This document shows, piece by piece, positions 8,163-16,971 of a stretch of DNA of 64,000 nt. Source of the DNA: Algibacter pacificus (GTDB lineage: Bacteria > Bacteroidota > Bacteroidia > Flavobacteriales > Flavobacteriaceae); NCBI RefSeq assembly GCF_008033385.1, contig NZ_VOGY01000004.1:62001-126000 (forward strand). Direction: 5' to 3'. The first letter of the stretch is position 1, and the number at the start of each line of letters is the position of its first letter. A program made the position numbers and the translations under genes. The notes under the pieces are model-generated. The model searched no databases, was not told where the DNA came from, and saw nothing but the letters and a program-made list of their open reading frames with translations.

Positions 8163-11100
8163 TTAAAGTTTTAAAGTTGCACCAAGTAAAAACGATCTTG
8201 AAGATGGGTAAGTCGTGTAATCAATACCAATAGATTGATTTCCTCCGGAAGCTCTTGGACTATTAATTAAAGGATCGAACCCTGAATAATTGGTGATTGT
8301 AAAAATGTTTTGTCCGCTAACATAAATATTTAAACCTTGTAACCAGTTAATTTTAAGCGCTTCGGTATCTACAGAATACCCTATTCTTGCATTATTTAAA
8401 CGAATAAAATCTGATTTTTCCAGATATAATGTTGACAGTTGTGGTTGGTTAGTAAAACTAGCACCATCGTTATAAAACTCCGACAATACGTTTCTATCCG
8501 AAACAATATTGTTAATATTTAATGCTAGATTAGTATTATTAACCAGTAAGCCTCCTGTTTGACCAATAAAAGCAAGACTTAAATCCCAACGTTTATAATT
8601 TAAGTTAGTATTTAAACCAAAGGTGAAGTTTGGAAGCGCACCTTCAAATATTTGACGATCGTCACTATTGATTACCGTATCTTCATTAAAATCTTCAAAA
8701 ATATCGTTTCCATCAGCATCAAAACCTAAGTGTTTTAACATGAAGAATGAACCTGCCTCGTATCCGCTTTTATAGATATTAGCAAAAACCCCAGATAAAC
8801 CAGGTCCTGCAACACTTCCTGAGTATAATTCTGATACAGGTAAATCTTGAATTTCATTATTAAGAGTTGCCCCGTTAACATCGAGATTCCATGAAAAATC
8901 ATCGGTTTTTACTAGGTTAGTTCCTAAAGAAAACTCAAACCCTTTGTTTACAATTTTTCCGGCTATATTTTTCCAAACGGTTGTGGTTGGACTTAAAGGT
9001 TCCGATGGTATATTTAAAATAGCATCTGTGGTTGTTTTATTGTAATAATCTAAAGAACCATATAGTTTATTGTTCCATAAACTAAAATCGACACCAATAT
9101 TAAGTTGTGTTACCACTTCCCATTTTAAATCTGGGTTTGCCGTACGGTTTACGACAATACCATTGATTAAATTATAGTCATTATACAAATAATACCCACC
9201 AGAGGCAGACTGCGAATAACTTGCTTGTGTAATTTTATTTTGCACCTCTTGGTTACCAGTTTGTCCCCAACTCATTCTTAATTTTAATTGGTCAATATCA
9301 TCCACTTGAGTAATAAAATCTTCATTATCTAAATTCCATCCTAAGGCAAATGAAGGAAAATAACCATATTTATTATTTTCACCAAAACGTGTAGACCCAT
9401 CAGCTCTTAACGATGCTGTAAGCAAATATTTATCGTCAAAATTATAGTTTACTCTACCAAAATAAGATTGTAATTCATTTTTTTGAGCATAACCACTTAC
9501 ACCAGATTGCTCACCGGAATACCCTGGATTGTATTCTGGAGCAACACCTGTACCTTGTTCATCGATACCAGATAAAGCAAATGTAGTTCCTGAAAAATCG
9601 AATTGCTGATAAGAAAAACCGCCTAAAATTTCAAACTTACTTTTATCGAAACCAAAACGGTATGTTAAATAATGTTCCATGAGAACGCTTTCCGAATCTA
9701 AGTTATTTTGAACATAAGCACCGTCTGGTGTTCTATCTGTAGCATTAGGATATATTGTAGAATTTCGTTCGGAAACCGATCGATCTATACCATAATTAAA
9801 TTTATAATCTAAGCCATCAATAATTCTAAAAGTAGTTTCTAGATTTCCTAAAACACGTAATGTTTTCGTATGATCGTTATAAATATGCAGCAAATACATC
9901 GGGTTGTAATTCTGGTTTAAGTTGAAGTTGGTATAATCGCCATCTTCAGTAAAAACAGGTTGAGTTGGATTTGCCATTAAAGCGTGAATAATTAACTGGC
10001 CATCTGAACCTGCATTAGCCCCATTAGGCACACCAGATTCGTTAATTTGACTCGCTGTTAAATTCACTTTTACTTTTAAACGTTTGTTATCTAAAAAAGA
10101 TTCTTCAGCATTTAAACGCGCCGTAGTTCTTTTAAAATCACTAGTTTCAACAATCCCTTCTTGATCCATAAAAGATAAAGAGGTATAATAATTTCCGCTT
10201 TCTGTTTTTTTAGCGAAAGAGAAATTGTTATTACTTGTTACGGCATTACGCAATAATTCGTCTTGCCAATCGGTATTTCCTCCATGATCATAAGAAGCAT
10301 CTGTAATAGCATTTCTATATTCACTAGCCGATAACACATTCGTTTTTTTAATTACAGAAGCCACACTTAAATAAGAATCTACTGTAATGGTTGCATCGCC
10401 AGTTCTTCCTTTTTTAGTAGTAATAATAACCACCCCGTTGGAACCTCTAGCCCCATAAATGGCTGCTGCTGATGCATCTTTTAATACGGTAATAGAAGCA
10501 ATATCGCTCGTGTTTAAAAAGTTTAACGGATTTTTTGCGCTAGAACTCCCCAAACCTACATTAGGGCTAGCAGCACTAACATTCTCATTACTTAAAGGAA
10601 TTCCATCTACCACAAATAGTGGCGAACTCCCACTTCGAATAGATCCAACACCACGTATAGAAACATTAACCCCTGCACCAGGCTCTCCATTTGTTTGCAC
10701 AACCCTTACACCTGCCACTTTACCTTGTATAAGGTTATCGGGAGATACGTTAACACCTTTTTTAAAATCATCGCTAGACAACTGGCTCACCGCTCCTGTT
10801 AAATCCTTTTTTGTTTGCTCTCCGTATCCAACAATTAGAACTTCGTCTAACATGGCATTTAACGGTTTTAAAGTTATTTTTAAAGTTTCAGATGTAATTA
10901 CAACATCTAAAGTTTCATAACCCACAAAAGATACTTGAAGCGTTTGCCCCATTATTGCTTGAATAGAAAATTCGCCATCAAAATTTGTTGAGGCTCCGGT
11001 AGATGTTCCTTTTAAAACAATAGTTGCGCCAGGTAAAGGCACTCCTAATTCGTCTAAAACAACTCCCGTTATTGCTTGTTGAATATTATTTTTTGAAACA

Positions 11101-11210
11101 TTTAAATTTTTAGAATATATATTATTTGCATATCCAACTTGATATACCAATATAGATAAAACTAAAAAAGCTATGTTTTTTAGAGTAAATAAATTATTTT
11201 TAGTGTACAT
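8163..11210 (-). CDS. SusC/RagA family TonB-linked outer-membrane transporter
   Basis: A 1015-residue TonB-dependent channel that takes up large nutrients with its SusD partner. It has a signal peptide, then a carboxypeptidase-regulatory-like domain at about 45-125 (GVVLDELGVPLPGATIVLKG). The plug starts near VGYGEQTKKDLTGAVSQL and includes the SusC signature DASAAAIYGARGSNGVVIITT. A 22-strand-type barrel ends in FLLGATLKL. There is no STN domain, so control by an ECF sigma/FecR pair is not expected; none is adjacent. The ATG at 11210 follows an A-rich leader with a strong hairpin 38 bases upstream. Confidence 0.96.
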   Translation of the reverse strand: MYTKNNLFTLKNIAFLVLSILVYQVGYANNIYSKNLNVSKNNIQQAITGVVLDELGVPLPGATIVLKGTSTGASTNFDGEFSIQAIMGQTLQVSFVGYETLDVVITSETLKITLKPLNAMLDEVLIVGYGEQTKKDLTGAVSQLSSDDFKKGVNVSPDNLIQGKVAGVRVVQTNGEPGAGVNVSIRGVGSIRSGSSPLFVVDGIPLSNENVSAASPNVGLGSSSAKNPLNFLNTSDIASITVLKDASAAAIYGARGSNGVVIITTKKGRTGDATITVDSYLSVASVIKKTNVLSASEYRNAITDASYDHGGNTDWQDELLRNAVTSNNNFSFAKKTESGNYYTSLSFMDQEGIVETSDFKRTTARLNAEESFLDNKRLKVKVNLTASQINESGVPNGANAGSDGQLIIHALMANPTQPVFTEDGDYTNFNLNQNYNPMYLLHIYNDHTKTLRVLGNLETTFRIIDGLDYKFNYGIDRSVSERNSTIYPNATDRTPDGAYVQNNLDSESVLMEHYLTYRFGFDKSKFEILGGFSYQQFDFSGTTFALSGIDEQGTGVAPEYNPGYSGEQSGVSGYAQKNELQSYFGRVNYNFDDKYLLTASLRADGSTRFGENNKYGYFPSFALGWNLDNEDFITQVDDIDQLKLRMSWGQTGNQEVQNKITQASYSQSASGGYYLYNDYNLINGIVVNRTANPDLKWEVVTQLNIGVDFSLWNNKLYGSLDYYNKTTTDAILNIPSEPLSPTTTVWKNIAGKIVNKGFEFSLGTNLVKTDDFSWNLDVNGATLNNEIQDLPVSELYSGSVAGPGLSGVFANIYKSGYEAGSFFMLKHLGFDADGNDIFEDFNEDTVINSDDRQIFEGALPNFTFGLNTNLNYKRWDLSLAFIGQTGGLLVNNTNLALNINNIVSDRNVLSEFYNDGASFTNQPQLSTLYLEKSDFIRLNNARIGYSVDTEALKINWLQGLNIYVSGQNIFTITNYSGFDPLINSPRASGGNQSIGIDYTTYPSSRSFLLGATLKL

Positions 11211-11247
11211 TTTTTTAAGTTATTGATTTTACAATGCTTAATAATTT

Positions 11248-11284
11248 AACCGTAGTTGTTCGAGCAACTGCGGTTTTTATTTAT
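11248..11284 (+). terminator. Terminator-like hairpin in the susC leader, T-run on the plus strand
   Basis: An 11-bp stem (AACCGTAGTTG with CAACTGCGGTT, one G-T pair, six-base loop) is followed on the plus strand by TTTTTATTT. No plus-strand gene lies before it; the minus-strand susC starts 38 bases to the left. It could end an antisense RNA crossing the susC start, or act as a leader hairpin in the susC mRNA. Confidence 0.6.
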
Positions 11285-11581
11285 AAATTAGGTTGCTTTT
11301 TAGTTATTACATAAAATTGAAGTTTTAACATTTAACATTTATTTATGAACTTAGAGATTGCAAAAAAATGAAATATTAAACCGTTATGTTTTACCTTACT
11401 GTTATGTCATTATTAAATAAAATAGAATTACAAAATTTAACCAAATAACCTTAAAACATAAAAAATCAATACATTAAAACTTAATTAAAAGATAAATAGT
11501 CACAAAAATATTTATGTTTTATTTTTAATTTATTAACACAAATTTAAAACTCACCTTCTATTTTTGAGGTCTTAAAAACTG
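11285..11581. other. AT-rich divergent intergenic region between susC and the PI-PLC-like gene
   Basis: No open reading frame with coding character is visible here. It should hold the promoters of both divergent genes. The only recognisable element is a -7 box for the plus-strand gene at 11559-11566. Confidence 0.5.
11559..11566 (+). promoter_or_regulatory. -7 promoter element (TAnnTTTG) of the PI-PLC-like gene
   Basis: TATTTTTG fits the Bacteroidetes -7 consensus and ends 15 bases before the ATG at 11582, or 24 bases before the ATG at 11591. No good -33 TTTG is seen, so confidence is moderate. Confidence 0.45.
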
Positions 11582-12646
11582 ATGCTATTTATGAAAACCT
11601 ATTCTATTTTACTTGTTCTATTTTTTAGTTTGAATCTATTTTCTCAGCCCGACAGTATCCCCATTAATAAGCTACAGGTTATAGGTTCCCACAACAGTTA
11701 TAAAAAAGCTATTGAAGCAGATTTGTATACTTTTTTAGAAACACAAAGTGATAAAATGCAATCGTTACAATACGACCATATATCGATTCCGGAACAACTG
11801 GAATTAGGATTACGAAATTTAGAAATTGATGTTTATAGCGATATTAAGGGAGGTAAATTTGCCAAACCAAAGGGCTTACAATTTGTTGAACCCAAGGAAA
11901 ATTACGATCCTAACGGAGAAATGCTAAAACCTGGATTTAAAGTTTTACACATTCCAGATATTGATTTTAGAACACATTATTACACGTTAAAATCTTGCTT
12001 AAATGCTATAAAAAAATGGTCGGATGCACACCCAACTCATGAACCTGTTTTTATTACTTTAGAAGCTAAAGACGGAGGTGAAAACAAATACGGAACAACG
12101 GCAGACCAAGTTACTGATGAATTTTTTGTAAATTTAGACAACGCATTAATTAATGGTTTAGGAGCAGATAAACTTATAACTCCAGATAGTGTTCGAGGTA
12201 ATTATAACACTTTAGAAGAAGCCATTTTAAACAACAACTGGCCAACACTAAAAAATGCTCGGGGAAAATTTTTATTTATTTTAGATGATTCGAAAAGCAA
12301 ACGTAGCCTATATATAAAAAATCATCCTTCATTAAAAGGTCGTGTTTTATTTGTAAATGCAGAACCAGGAACACCCGAAGCCGCAACCTTAATTAGAAAT
12401 AATCCTGAAGATGAAACCATAAAGGGTTTAGTCTCTAAAGGCTATATTATTAGAACCCGTGCCGATGCCGGAACAAAAGAAGCTCGAGCAAATGATTATA
12501 CTCATTTTAAGGATGCTAAAAAATCTGGCGCGCAAATTATAACTACCGATTATTATTTACCAAGCTCATTTTTTAACAGTGATTATCATATTTCATTTAA
12601 GGATAAAACCTATGTTCGCATAAACCCTATTTTTATAAAAAAGTAA
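11582..12646 (+). CDS. Secreted PI-PLC-like phosphodiesterase (Ca2+-dependent phosphoinositide PLC family)
   Basis: A 354-residue exported protein of the PI-PLC superfamily. A signal peptide is followed by QVIGSHNSYK (H37, a predicted catalytic His), GLRNLEIDVYSD (acidic metal ligands near 81-83), HIPDIDFRTHY, and PVFITLEAKDGG. The region RTRADAGTKEARANDYTHF and the end QIITTDYYLPS are typical of the C1-like phosphoinositide PLC family. Predicted role: cleavage of glycerophosphodiester head groups outside the cytoplasm. Two in-frame ATGs, 11582 and 11591, are possible; the second gives MKTYSILLV, a cleaner signal peptide. It is divergent from the SusC/SusD pair and may release what that pair imports, which is inference. 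Confidence 0.85.
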   Translation: MLFMKTYSILLVLFFSLNLFSQPDSIPINKLQVIGSHNSYKKAIEADLYTFLETQSDKMQSLQYDHISIPEQLELGLRNLEIDVYSDIKGGKFAKPKGLQFVEPKENYDPNGEMLKPGFKVLHIPDIDFRTHYYTLKSCLNAIKKWSDAHPTHEPVFITLEAKDGGENKYGTTADQVTDEFFVNLDNALINGLGADKLITPDSVRGNYNTLEEAILNNNWPTLKNARGKFLFILDDSKSKRSLYIKNHPSLKGRVLFVNAEPGTPEAATLIRNNPEDETIKGLVSKGYIIRTRADAGTKEARANDYTHFKDAKKSGAQIITTDYYLPSSFFNSDYHISFKDKTYVRINPIFIKK

Positions 12647-12670
12647 TCACATAGACAGAACACTCCTAAC

Positions 12671-12717
12671 AAAAAAGGTTGAACTCCCTCATTATAGGAA
12701 TTCAACCTTATTTATTT
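12671..12717. terminator. Bidirectional terminator between the PI-PLC-like gene and dctM
   Basis: AAGGTTGAA pairs with TTCAACCTT (12675-12683 with 12701-12709), flanked by an A-run on the left and a T-rich run on the right. It lies between two convergent genes and ends both the PLC transcript and the hexuronate operon. Confidence 0.88.
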
Positions 12718-12734
12718 TATAATTTATCTTCTTG

Positions 12735-14039
12735 CTATAACCCTAACAATCGTGGTAAATACATTGAAATGGCTGGGATATAAGTAATTAAAAGAAGTAC
12801 TAAAACCATAATTAATAAAAATGGAATTAATGGTTTTATAACTTGCGAAACCGACACATTGGCCACACCACTACCCACAAAGAGTATGGTTCCCACTGGT
12901 GGTGTACATAAACCAATACATAGATTAAGTACTAATACAATCCCGAAATGCACAGGATCCATACCTAATGCTACTACAACCGGTAAAAATATTGGTGTAA
13001 AAATTAAAACTGCTGGCGTGATATCCATAAACGTTCCAATAATTAATAATACTAAATTAATCACCAAAAAGATTACTATTTTATTACTGAATTGCTCCAA
13101 TAAAAAACTACTAATTAATTCCGGAATACCTTCAAAAGAAAACAACCATGACATAGCCATTGATGTACAAATTAAAAACATAACTACCGCTGTTGTTTTA
13201 GCACTAGCTAATAAAATATCTGGAAAATCTTTAGGTTTAACATCCCCATAAATTAAAGCTAAAACAGCTGCATAAAGCACTGCTATAGCCGATGCTTCGG
13301 TTGCAGTAAAAACCCCGGCAACAATACCTCCAACAACAATAACCAATAATAACAAACTAAAAAAGGCTTGTCTAAAATAGGTCCAAATTAAAGCTAATGG
13401 TACGCGCTCTCCTTTAGAAAACTTTTTGGTAATAGACACAAACGCGATATACCCCATAATAGCAATCCCCAACAAAATACCTGGTAAATACCCCGCTATA
13501 AATAACGCTGCTACCGATGCTGTACCGCCACTTGCTAATGCATATACAATAAGAATATTACTTGGTGGAATCAATAAACCTGTGGTTGACGATGTAATAT
13601 TTACAGAAGCACTAAATTGTCTAGGGTAACCTTCCTCTTCCATTCTATCCGTCATAATACTCCCAATAGCAGAAGTTGCAGCAATAGCCGACCCCGAAAT
13701 AGCACCAAATAACATAGATGCTAATACATTTACATAGGCCAAACCTCCTGGTAAACTCGCCACTAGTGATTTTGCAAAGTTTATTAATCGGTTGGCTATA
13801 CCACCACGTTTCATAATTTCACCAGCCAATACAAAAAATGGAATGGCCAAAAGGGCAAAACTATCAATACCGGTTGTCATTCGTTGTGCAATGGTGGTTA
13901 ACCCAGGCATTTTATCAATATTTAACAATAAACTTAGTGTTGTAGAAATGCCAATACTATAAGCTACGGGTACTTTCAACATTAATAGTGTAAAAAAACT
14001 CGCAAATAAAACGATAATACTTATTACTTCAATACTCAT
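12735..14039 (-). CDS. dctM: TRAP transporter large permease (DctM)
   Basis: A 434-residue integral membrane subunit of a tripartite ATP-independent periplasmic transporter, with about 12 hydrophobic segments. Family landmarks are KVPVAYSIGIS near the start, FVLAGEIMKRGG, GAISGSAIAATSAIGSIM, and LNLCIGLCTPPVGTILF. It uses the ion gradient to import organic acids delivered by DctP. It is the last gene of the uxu/uxa operon, so hexuronates or breakdown products are the likely substrate. The start lies just after a 17-bp tandem duplication that contains the dctQ stop codon. Confidence 0.95.
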   Translation of the reverse strand: MSIEVISIIVLFASFFTLLMLKVPVAYSIGISTTLSLLLNIDKMPGLTTIAQRMTTGIDSFALLAIPFFVLAGEIMKRGGIANRLINFAKSLVASLPGGLAYVNVLASMLFGAISGSAIAATSAIGSIMTDRMEEEGYPRQFSASVNITSSTTGLLIPPSNILIVYALASGGTASVAALFIAGYLPGILLGIAIMGYIAFVSITKKFSKGERVPLALIWTYFRQAFFSLLLLVIVVGGIVAGVFTATEASAIAVLYAAVLALIYGDVKPKDFPDILLASAKTTAVVMFLICTSMAMSWLFSFEGIPELISSFLLEQFSNKIVIFLVINLVLLIIGTFMDITPAVLIFTPIFLPVVVALGMDPVHFGIVLVLNLCIGLCTPPVGTILFVGSGVANVSVSQVIKPLIPFLLIMVLVLLLITYIPAISMYLPRLLGL

Positions 14040-14041
14040 AA

Positions 14042-14075
14042 TTATTCGGTTATTTTGTTTATTCGGTTATTTTGT
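14042..14075. repeat. 17-bp perfect tandem duplication at the dctQ/dctM junction
   Basis: TTATTCGGTTATTTTGT occurs twice in a row. On the minus strand the upstream copy encodes the last residues (NKITE) and stop of dctQ; the second copy repeats that sequence with its stop just before the dctM ATG. Confidence 0.9.
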
Positions 14076-14550
14076 TAGCATTTATTTTCCCTAAGTGATA
14101 CACGGAAAAACACATCATGAAAAGGCCACTAATAGGTAAAATGGCATATATATATCCTAGCGGAATACGCAATGTCCCAGATAATTGACCTAAGTGCAAC
14201 GTGGTGTAAACCAAATTAAAACCACCAATAACCATAATTATTAATGCGAATAAAAAAATACAAACCTCTATAAAAAGGAGTGCTTTTTTCTTAGTCTTGG
14301 ACGAAAATTTTTGATACAAAAAATCCATAGACAAATGTTCTCGTTTTCCACTAAGATAAGCTGCTCCAAGAATGGATAACCATATTAATGAAAATCGTGC
14401 TAACTCTTCGGTAAATGCAAACGAGGTATTAAATAAATATCTTGAAAACACCTGACTTAATACATCTATAACCAATAAACCGAATATGAAAACTAAAATA
14501 ACTTCCATGATCCGACACACTTTATTAAAAAGAATATCTGCTTTTTTCAT
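14059..14550 (-). CDS. dctQ: TRAP transporter small permease (DctQ)
   Basis: A 163-residue protein with four membrane helices and the DctQ motif RYLFNTSFAFTEELARFSLIWLSILG in two adjoining parts at about 38-62. It links the periplasmic binding protein DctP to the large permease DctM. It starts 2 bases after the dctP stop and ends 19 bases before the dctM ATG; a tandem duplication separates the two genes. Confidence 0.93.
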   Translation of the reverse strand: MKKADILFNKVCRIMEVILVFIFGLLVIDVLSQVFSRYLFNTSFAFTEELARFSLIWLSILGAAYLSGKREHLSMDFLYQKFSSKTKKKALLFIEVCIFLFALIIMVIGGFNLVYTTLHLGQLSGTLRIPLGYIYAILPISGLFMMCFSVYHLGKINANKITE

Positions 14551-14552
14551 AC

Positions 14553-15527
14553 TTATTGATTTTTAATTTTGTTAATCATTTCGCTCATTTCTGGGTGTTC
14601 TTTTAGGAAACCTTCTAACACCGATTTTGATTGCTCTTGAAACAACGATTTTTCTGGAATAATAATTTCTACCCCAGCTTCTTTAGCTTTAGCCATAGAT
14701 GCGTCTACAGATTGTTGCCAAAACACTTTTTCTGCCTGAGACGATTCATCTGCAGCTTCTTGCACCCATTGTTTTTCTTGATCGTTTAATTTATCCCAAA
14801 ATTTTGTACCAATTAACAGTACATCTGGAACGGATGAGTGCTGATCCAAAGTGTAATATTTACTCACCTCGTAATGATTTGACGACACAAATGATGGTGG
14901 ATTATTTTCAGCACCATCTACCACACCTTGTTGTATAGCCGTATACAATTCACCATAAGCCATTGGTGTTGGCGAACCTCCTAAAGCTTCAACCATATTA
15001 ATAGCCATTTGATTATTCATCACCCTAATTTTTAAACCTTTTAAATCTTTAGGGGTACGAATAGCTTTATTAGACGTATAAAAACTGCGGCTTCCTGCAT
15101 CATAATAACACAATCCTCTTAACCAAAACTTACTACCTTTTTGCAAAATAGCTTTTCCCACTTCTCCTTCTAGCACCTCAAATTGATGTTGTTTATCTCT
15201 AAACAAATAAGGGATTCCTAAAATGTGATATTCTGGCACAAAATTAGACAAGGTTGCGGCACTTACTTTAGTTACAGCCACACTTCCTATTTGAAGCAAT
15301 TCTAAAACTTCACGTTCGGAGCCTAATTGGCCATCGGGAAAAATTTTAATTTTTATTTTTCCTCCCGATTTTTCATTTAAAGCTTTTTGAAATTCCAAAA
15401 TTCCTTTATGAACAGGGTGTGTTTGCGGTAATGTATGTGCCAAGTACATCAATTTAACTTCTTCGTTTTTCTTGCATCCCTGCAAAACGAACAAAATTAA
15501 AAAGGCACATATTATTTTATTCATCAT
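14553..15527 (-). CDS. dctP: TRAP transporter substrate-binding lipoprotein (DctP)
   Basis: A 324-residue periplasmic binding protein of the DctP family. The N terminus is a lipoprotein signal with Cys18 (LQGC), as is common in Bacteroidetes. Family motifs include GQLGSEREVLELLQIG, the ligand-contact region LKGLKIRVMNNQ (its Arg contacts the ligand carboxylate), and YTAIQQGVVDGAENNPPSF. Position between uxaC and dctQM supports hexuronate import, an assignment made from context. Confidence 0.93.
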   Translation of the reverse strand: MMNKIICAFLILFVLQGCKKNEEVKLMYLAHTLPQTHPVHKGILEFQKALNEKSGGKIKIKIFPDGQLGSEREVLELLQIGSVAVTKVSAATLSNFVPEYHILGIPYLFRDKQHQFEVLEGEVGKAILQKGSKFWLRGLCYYDAGSRSFYTSNKAIRTPKDLKGLKIRVMNNQMAINMVEALGGSPTPMAYGELYTAIQQGVVDGAENNPPSFVSSNHYEVSKYYTLDQHSSVPDVLLIGTKFWDKLNDQEKQWVQEAADESSQAEKVFWQQSVDASMAKAKEAGVEIIIPEKSLFQEQSKSVLEGFLKEHPEMSEMINKIKNQ

Positions 15528-15553
15528 TCCTATTTAGTTTAGTGGTTTTTAGT

Positions 15554-16969
15554 CTATTTTTTAAAGTTAAAATAATTAACAGCGTTAAAATAACAAATGT
15601 TTTGAATTATTTTTCCTATAAATTCTAAATCATTTGGAATTAATCCTTTTTTAACATCTTCTGCCATTAAATCGCATAAAATTCGTCTAAAATATTCATG
15701 TCTTGGAAAAGATAAAAAACTTCTACTATCGGTTAGCATACCCACAAAACGACTTAATAGCCCCATGTTTGAGAGTGTATTGAGTTGTTTTTCCATACCA
15801 TCTTTTTGGTCTAAGAACCACCAACCTGATCCCCATTGCATTTTTCCTGGAGTATCGGCACTTTGAAAATTCCCCATCATGGTGGCAAATACTTCATTTT
15901 GCGACGGATTTAAATTATAGGTAATAGTTTTTGCTAATTGATTTGTAGACTCTAAGGTCTTAAATAAAGCCGACATAAATTCTGCTGCAGGAAAATCGCC
16001 AATAGAATCGCACCCTGCATCTAACCCAATTTGGGCTTCTAATCTGGTATTATTATTTCGAAGTGACCCTAAATGATATTGTTGCGCCCAATCAAATTCG
16101 TGATATTTTTTTCCTAAATACACAAATAAAAATGAGCGATATACTGTTATTTCATTTGGAAATAGTGTTTCTCCTTTTAATTTTTTATTAAAAATAAAGG
16201 CTACATCTTCATAAGTATAATCTACTATTTCTAGATATTCGCCCAATCCAAAATCTGATAAACGACAACCTAAACTATCAAAATAAACTATACGTTGGTC
16301 TATAGCTTTTAAGAAACTATCAAAAGAATCAATTGTAATTTCTGATGCATTTCCTAAACGAATTAAATAATTAGAAAAGCTTGGTTTACCTATCCAAAAT
16401 AAATTATCGGATCTAAATGTTGGCAATACTTTAGTATAAAAACCGCGCTCTGAAATTTCTTTGTGATATATTAAATCATCGGCAGGATCATCAGTTGTAC
16501 AAACCACCTCCACTTTCATATCTTCTAAAAGCTGTGCCGGTGTTTTGTGCTCTAAAATGCTATTTGCTTTTTCATAAATAGCTTCTGCCGTACTAGGTTG
16601 CAGAATATCATCGATATCAAAATAACGTTTTAACTCTAGTTGCGTCCAATGAAACAAAGGGTTTCTTAAAGTATAAGGCACGGTTTCTGCCCAGCTCAAA
16701 AATTTATCTTTTGAAGATGCTGCTCCAGTGATATTAAATTCTTGAATACCATTAGCTCGCATACCTCGCCATTTATAATGATCGCCTTTTAACCAAACTT
16801 CTGTTATATTTTTTACAGGTTTATTTTCGGCAATTTGTTTAGCTGATAAATGATTGTGATAATCTATTATAGGTAAATCTTTAGCGTACTGATGATATAA
16901 GGTTTCAGCAACTTCAGAATTCAATAAAAAATGATCTGTTATTAAATTTTTTGAATTTATTGTACTCAT
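15554..16969 (-). CDS. uxaC: Glucuronate (uronate) isomerase UxaC
   Basis: UxaC interconverts D-glucuronate with D-fructuronate and D-galacturonate with D-tagaturonate in the cytoplasm. The 471-residue length matches the family. It belongs to the amidohydrolase-like superfamily: the metal-binding DYHNHLSAKQIAEN is at about 36-49, with CTTDDPADDL at about 155-165, and the C-terminal LTDSRSFLSFPRHEYFRR is typical. It is two bases downstream of uxuA in the operon. The mannonate branch genes next to it point to glucuronate use. Confidence 0.96.
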   Translation of the reverse strand: MSTINSKNLITDHFLLNSEVAETLYHQYAKDLPIIDYHNHLSAKQIAENKPVKNITEVWLKGDHYKWRGMRANGIQEFNITGAASSKDKFLSWAETVPYTLRNPLFHWTQLELKRYFDIDDILQPSTAEAIYEKANSILEHKTPAQLLEDMKVEVVCTTDDPADDLIYHKEISERGFYTKVLPTFRSDNLFWIGKPSFSNYLIRLGNASEITIDSFDSFLKAIDQRIVYFDSLGCRLSDFGLGEYLEIVDYTYEDVAFIFNKKLKGETLFPNEITVYRSFLFVYLGKKYHEFDWAQQYHLGSLRNNNTRLEAQIGLDAGCDSIGDFPAAEFMSALFKTLESTNQLAKTITYNLNPSQNEVFATMMGNFQSADTPGKMQWGSGWWFLDQKDGMEKQLNTLSNMGLLSRFVGMLTDSRSFLSFPRHEYFRRILCDLMAEDVKKGLIPNDLEFIGKIIQNICYFNAVNYFNFKK

Positions 16970-16971
16970 AA

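Noticed and set aside
10459-10920. Long open frame on the plus strand inside susC
   Set aside because: It is the reverse complement of the well-supported plug domain of SusC and has no family or start signal of its own.
14042-14075. 17-bp duplication as a CRISPR or attachment site
   Set aside because: Only two adjacent copies with no spacer and no cas or integrase gene.
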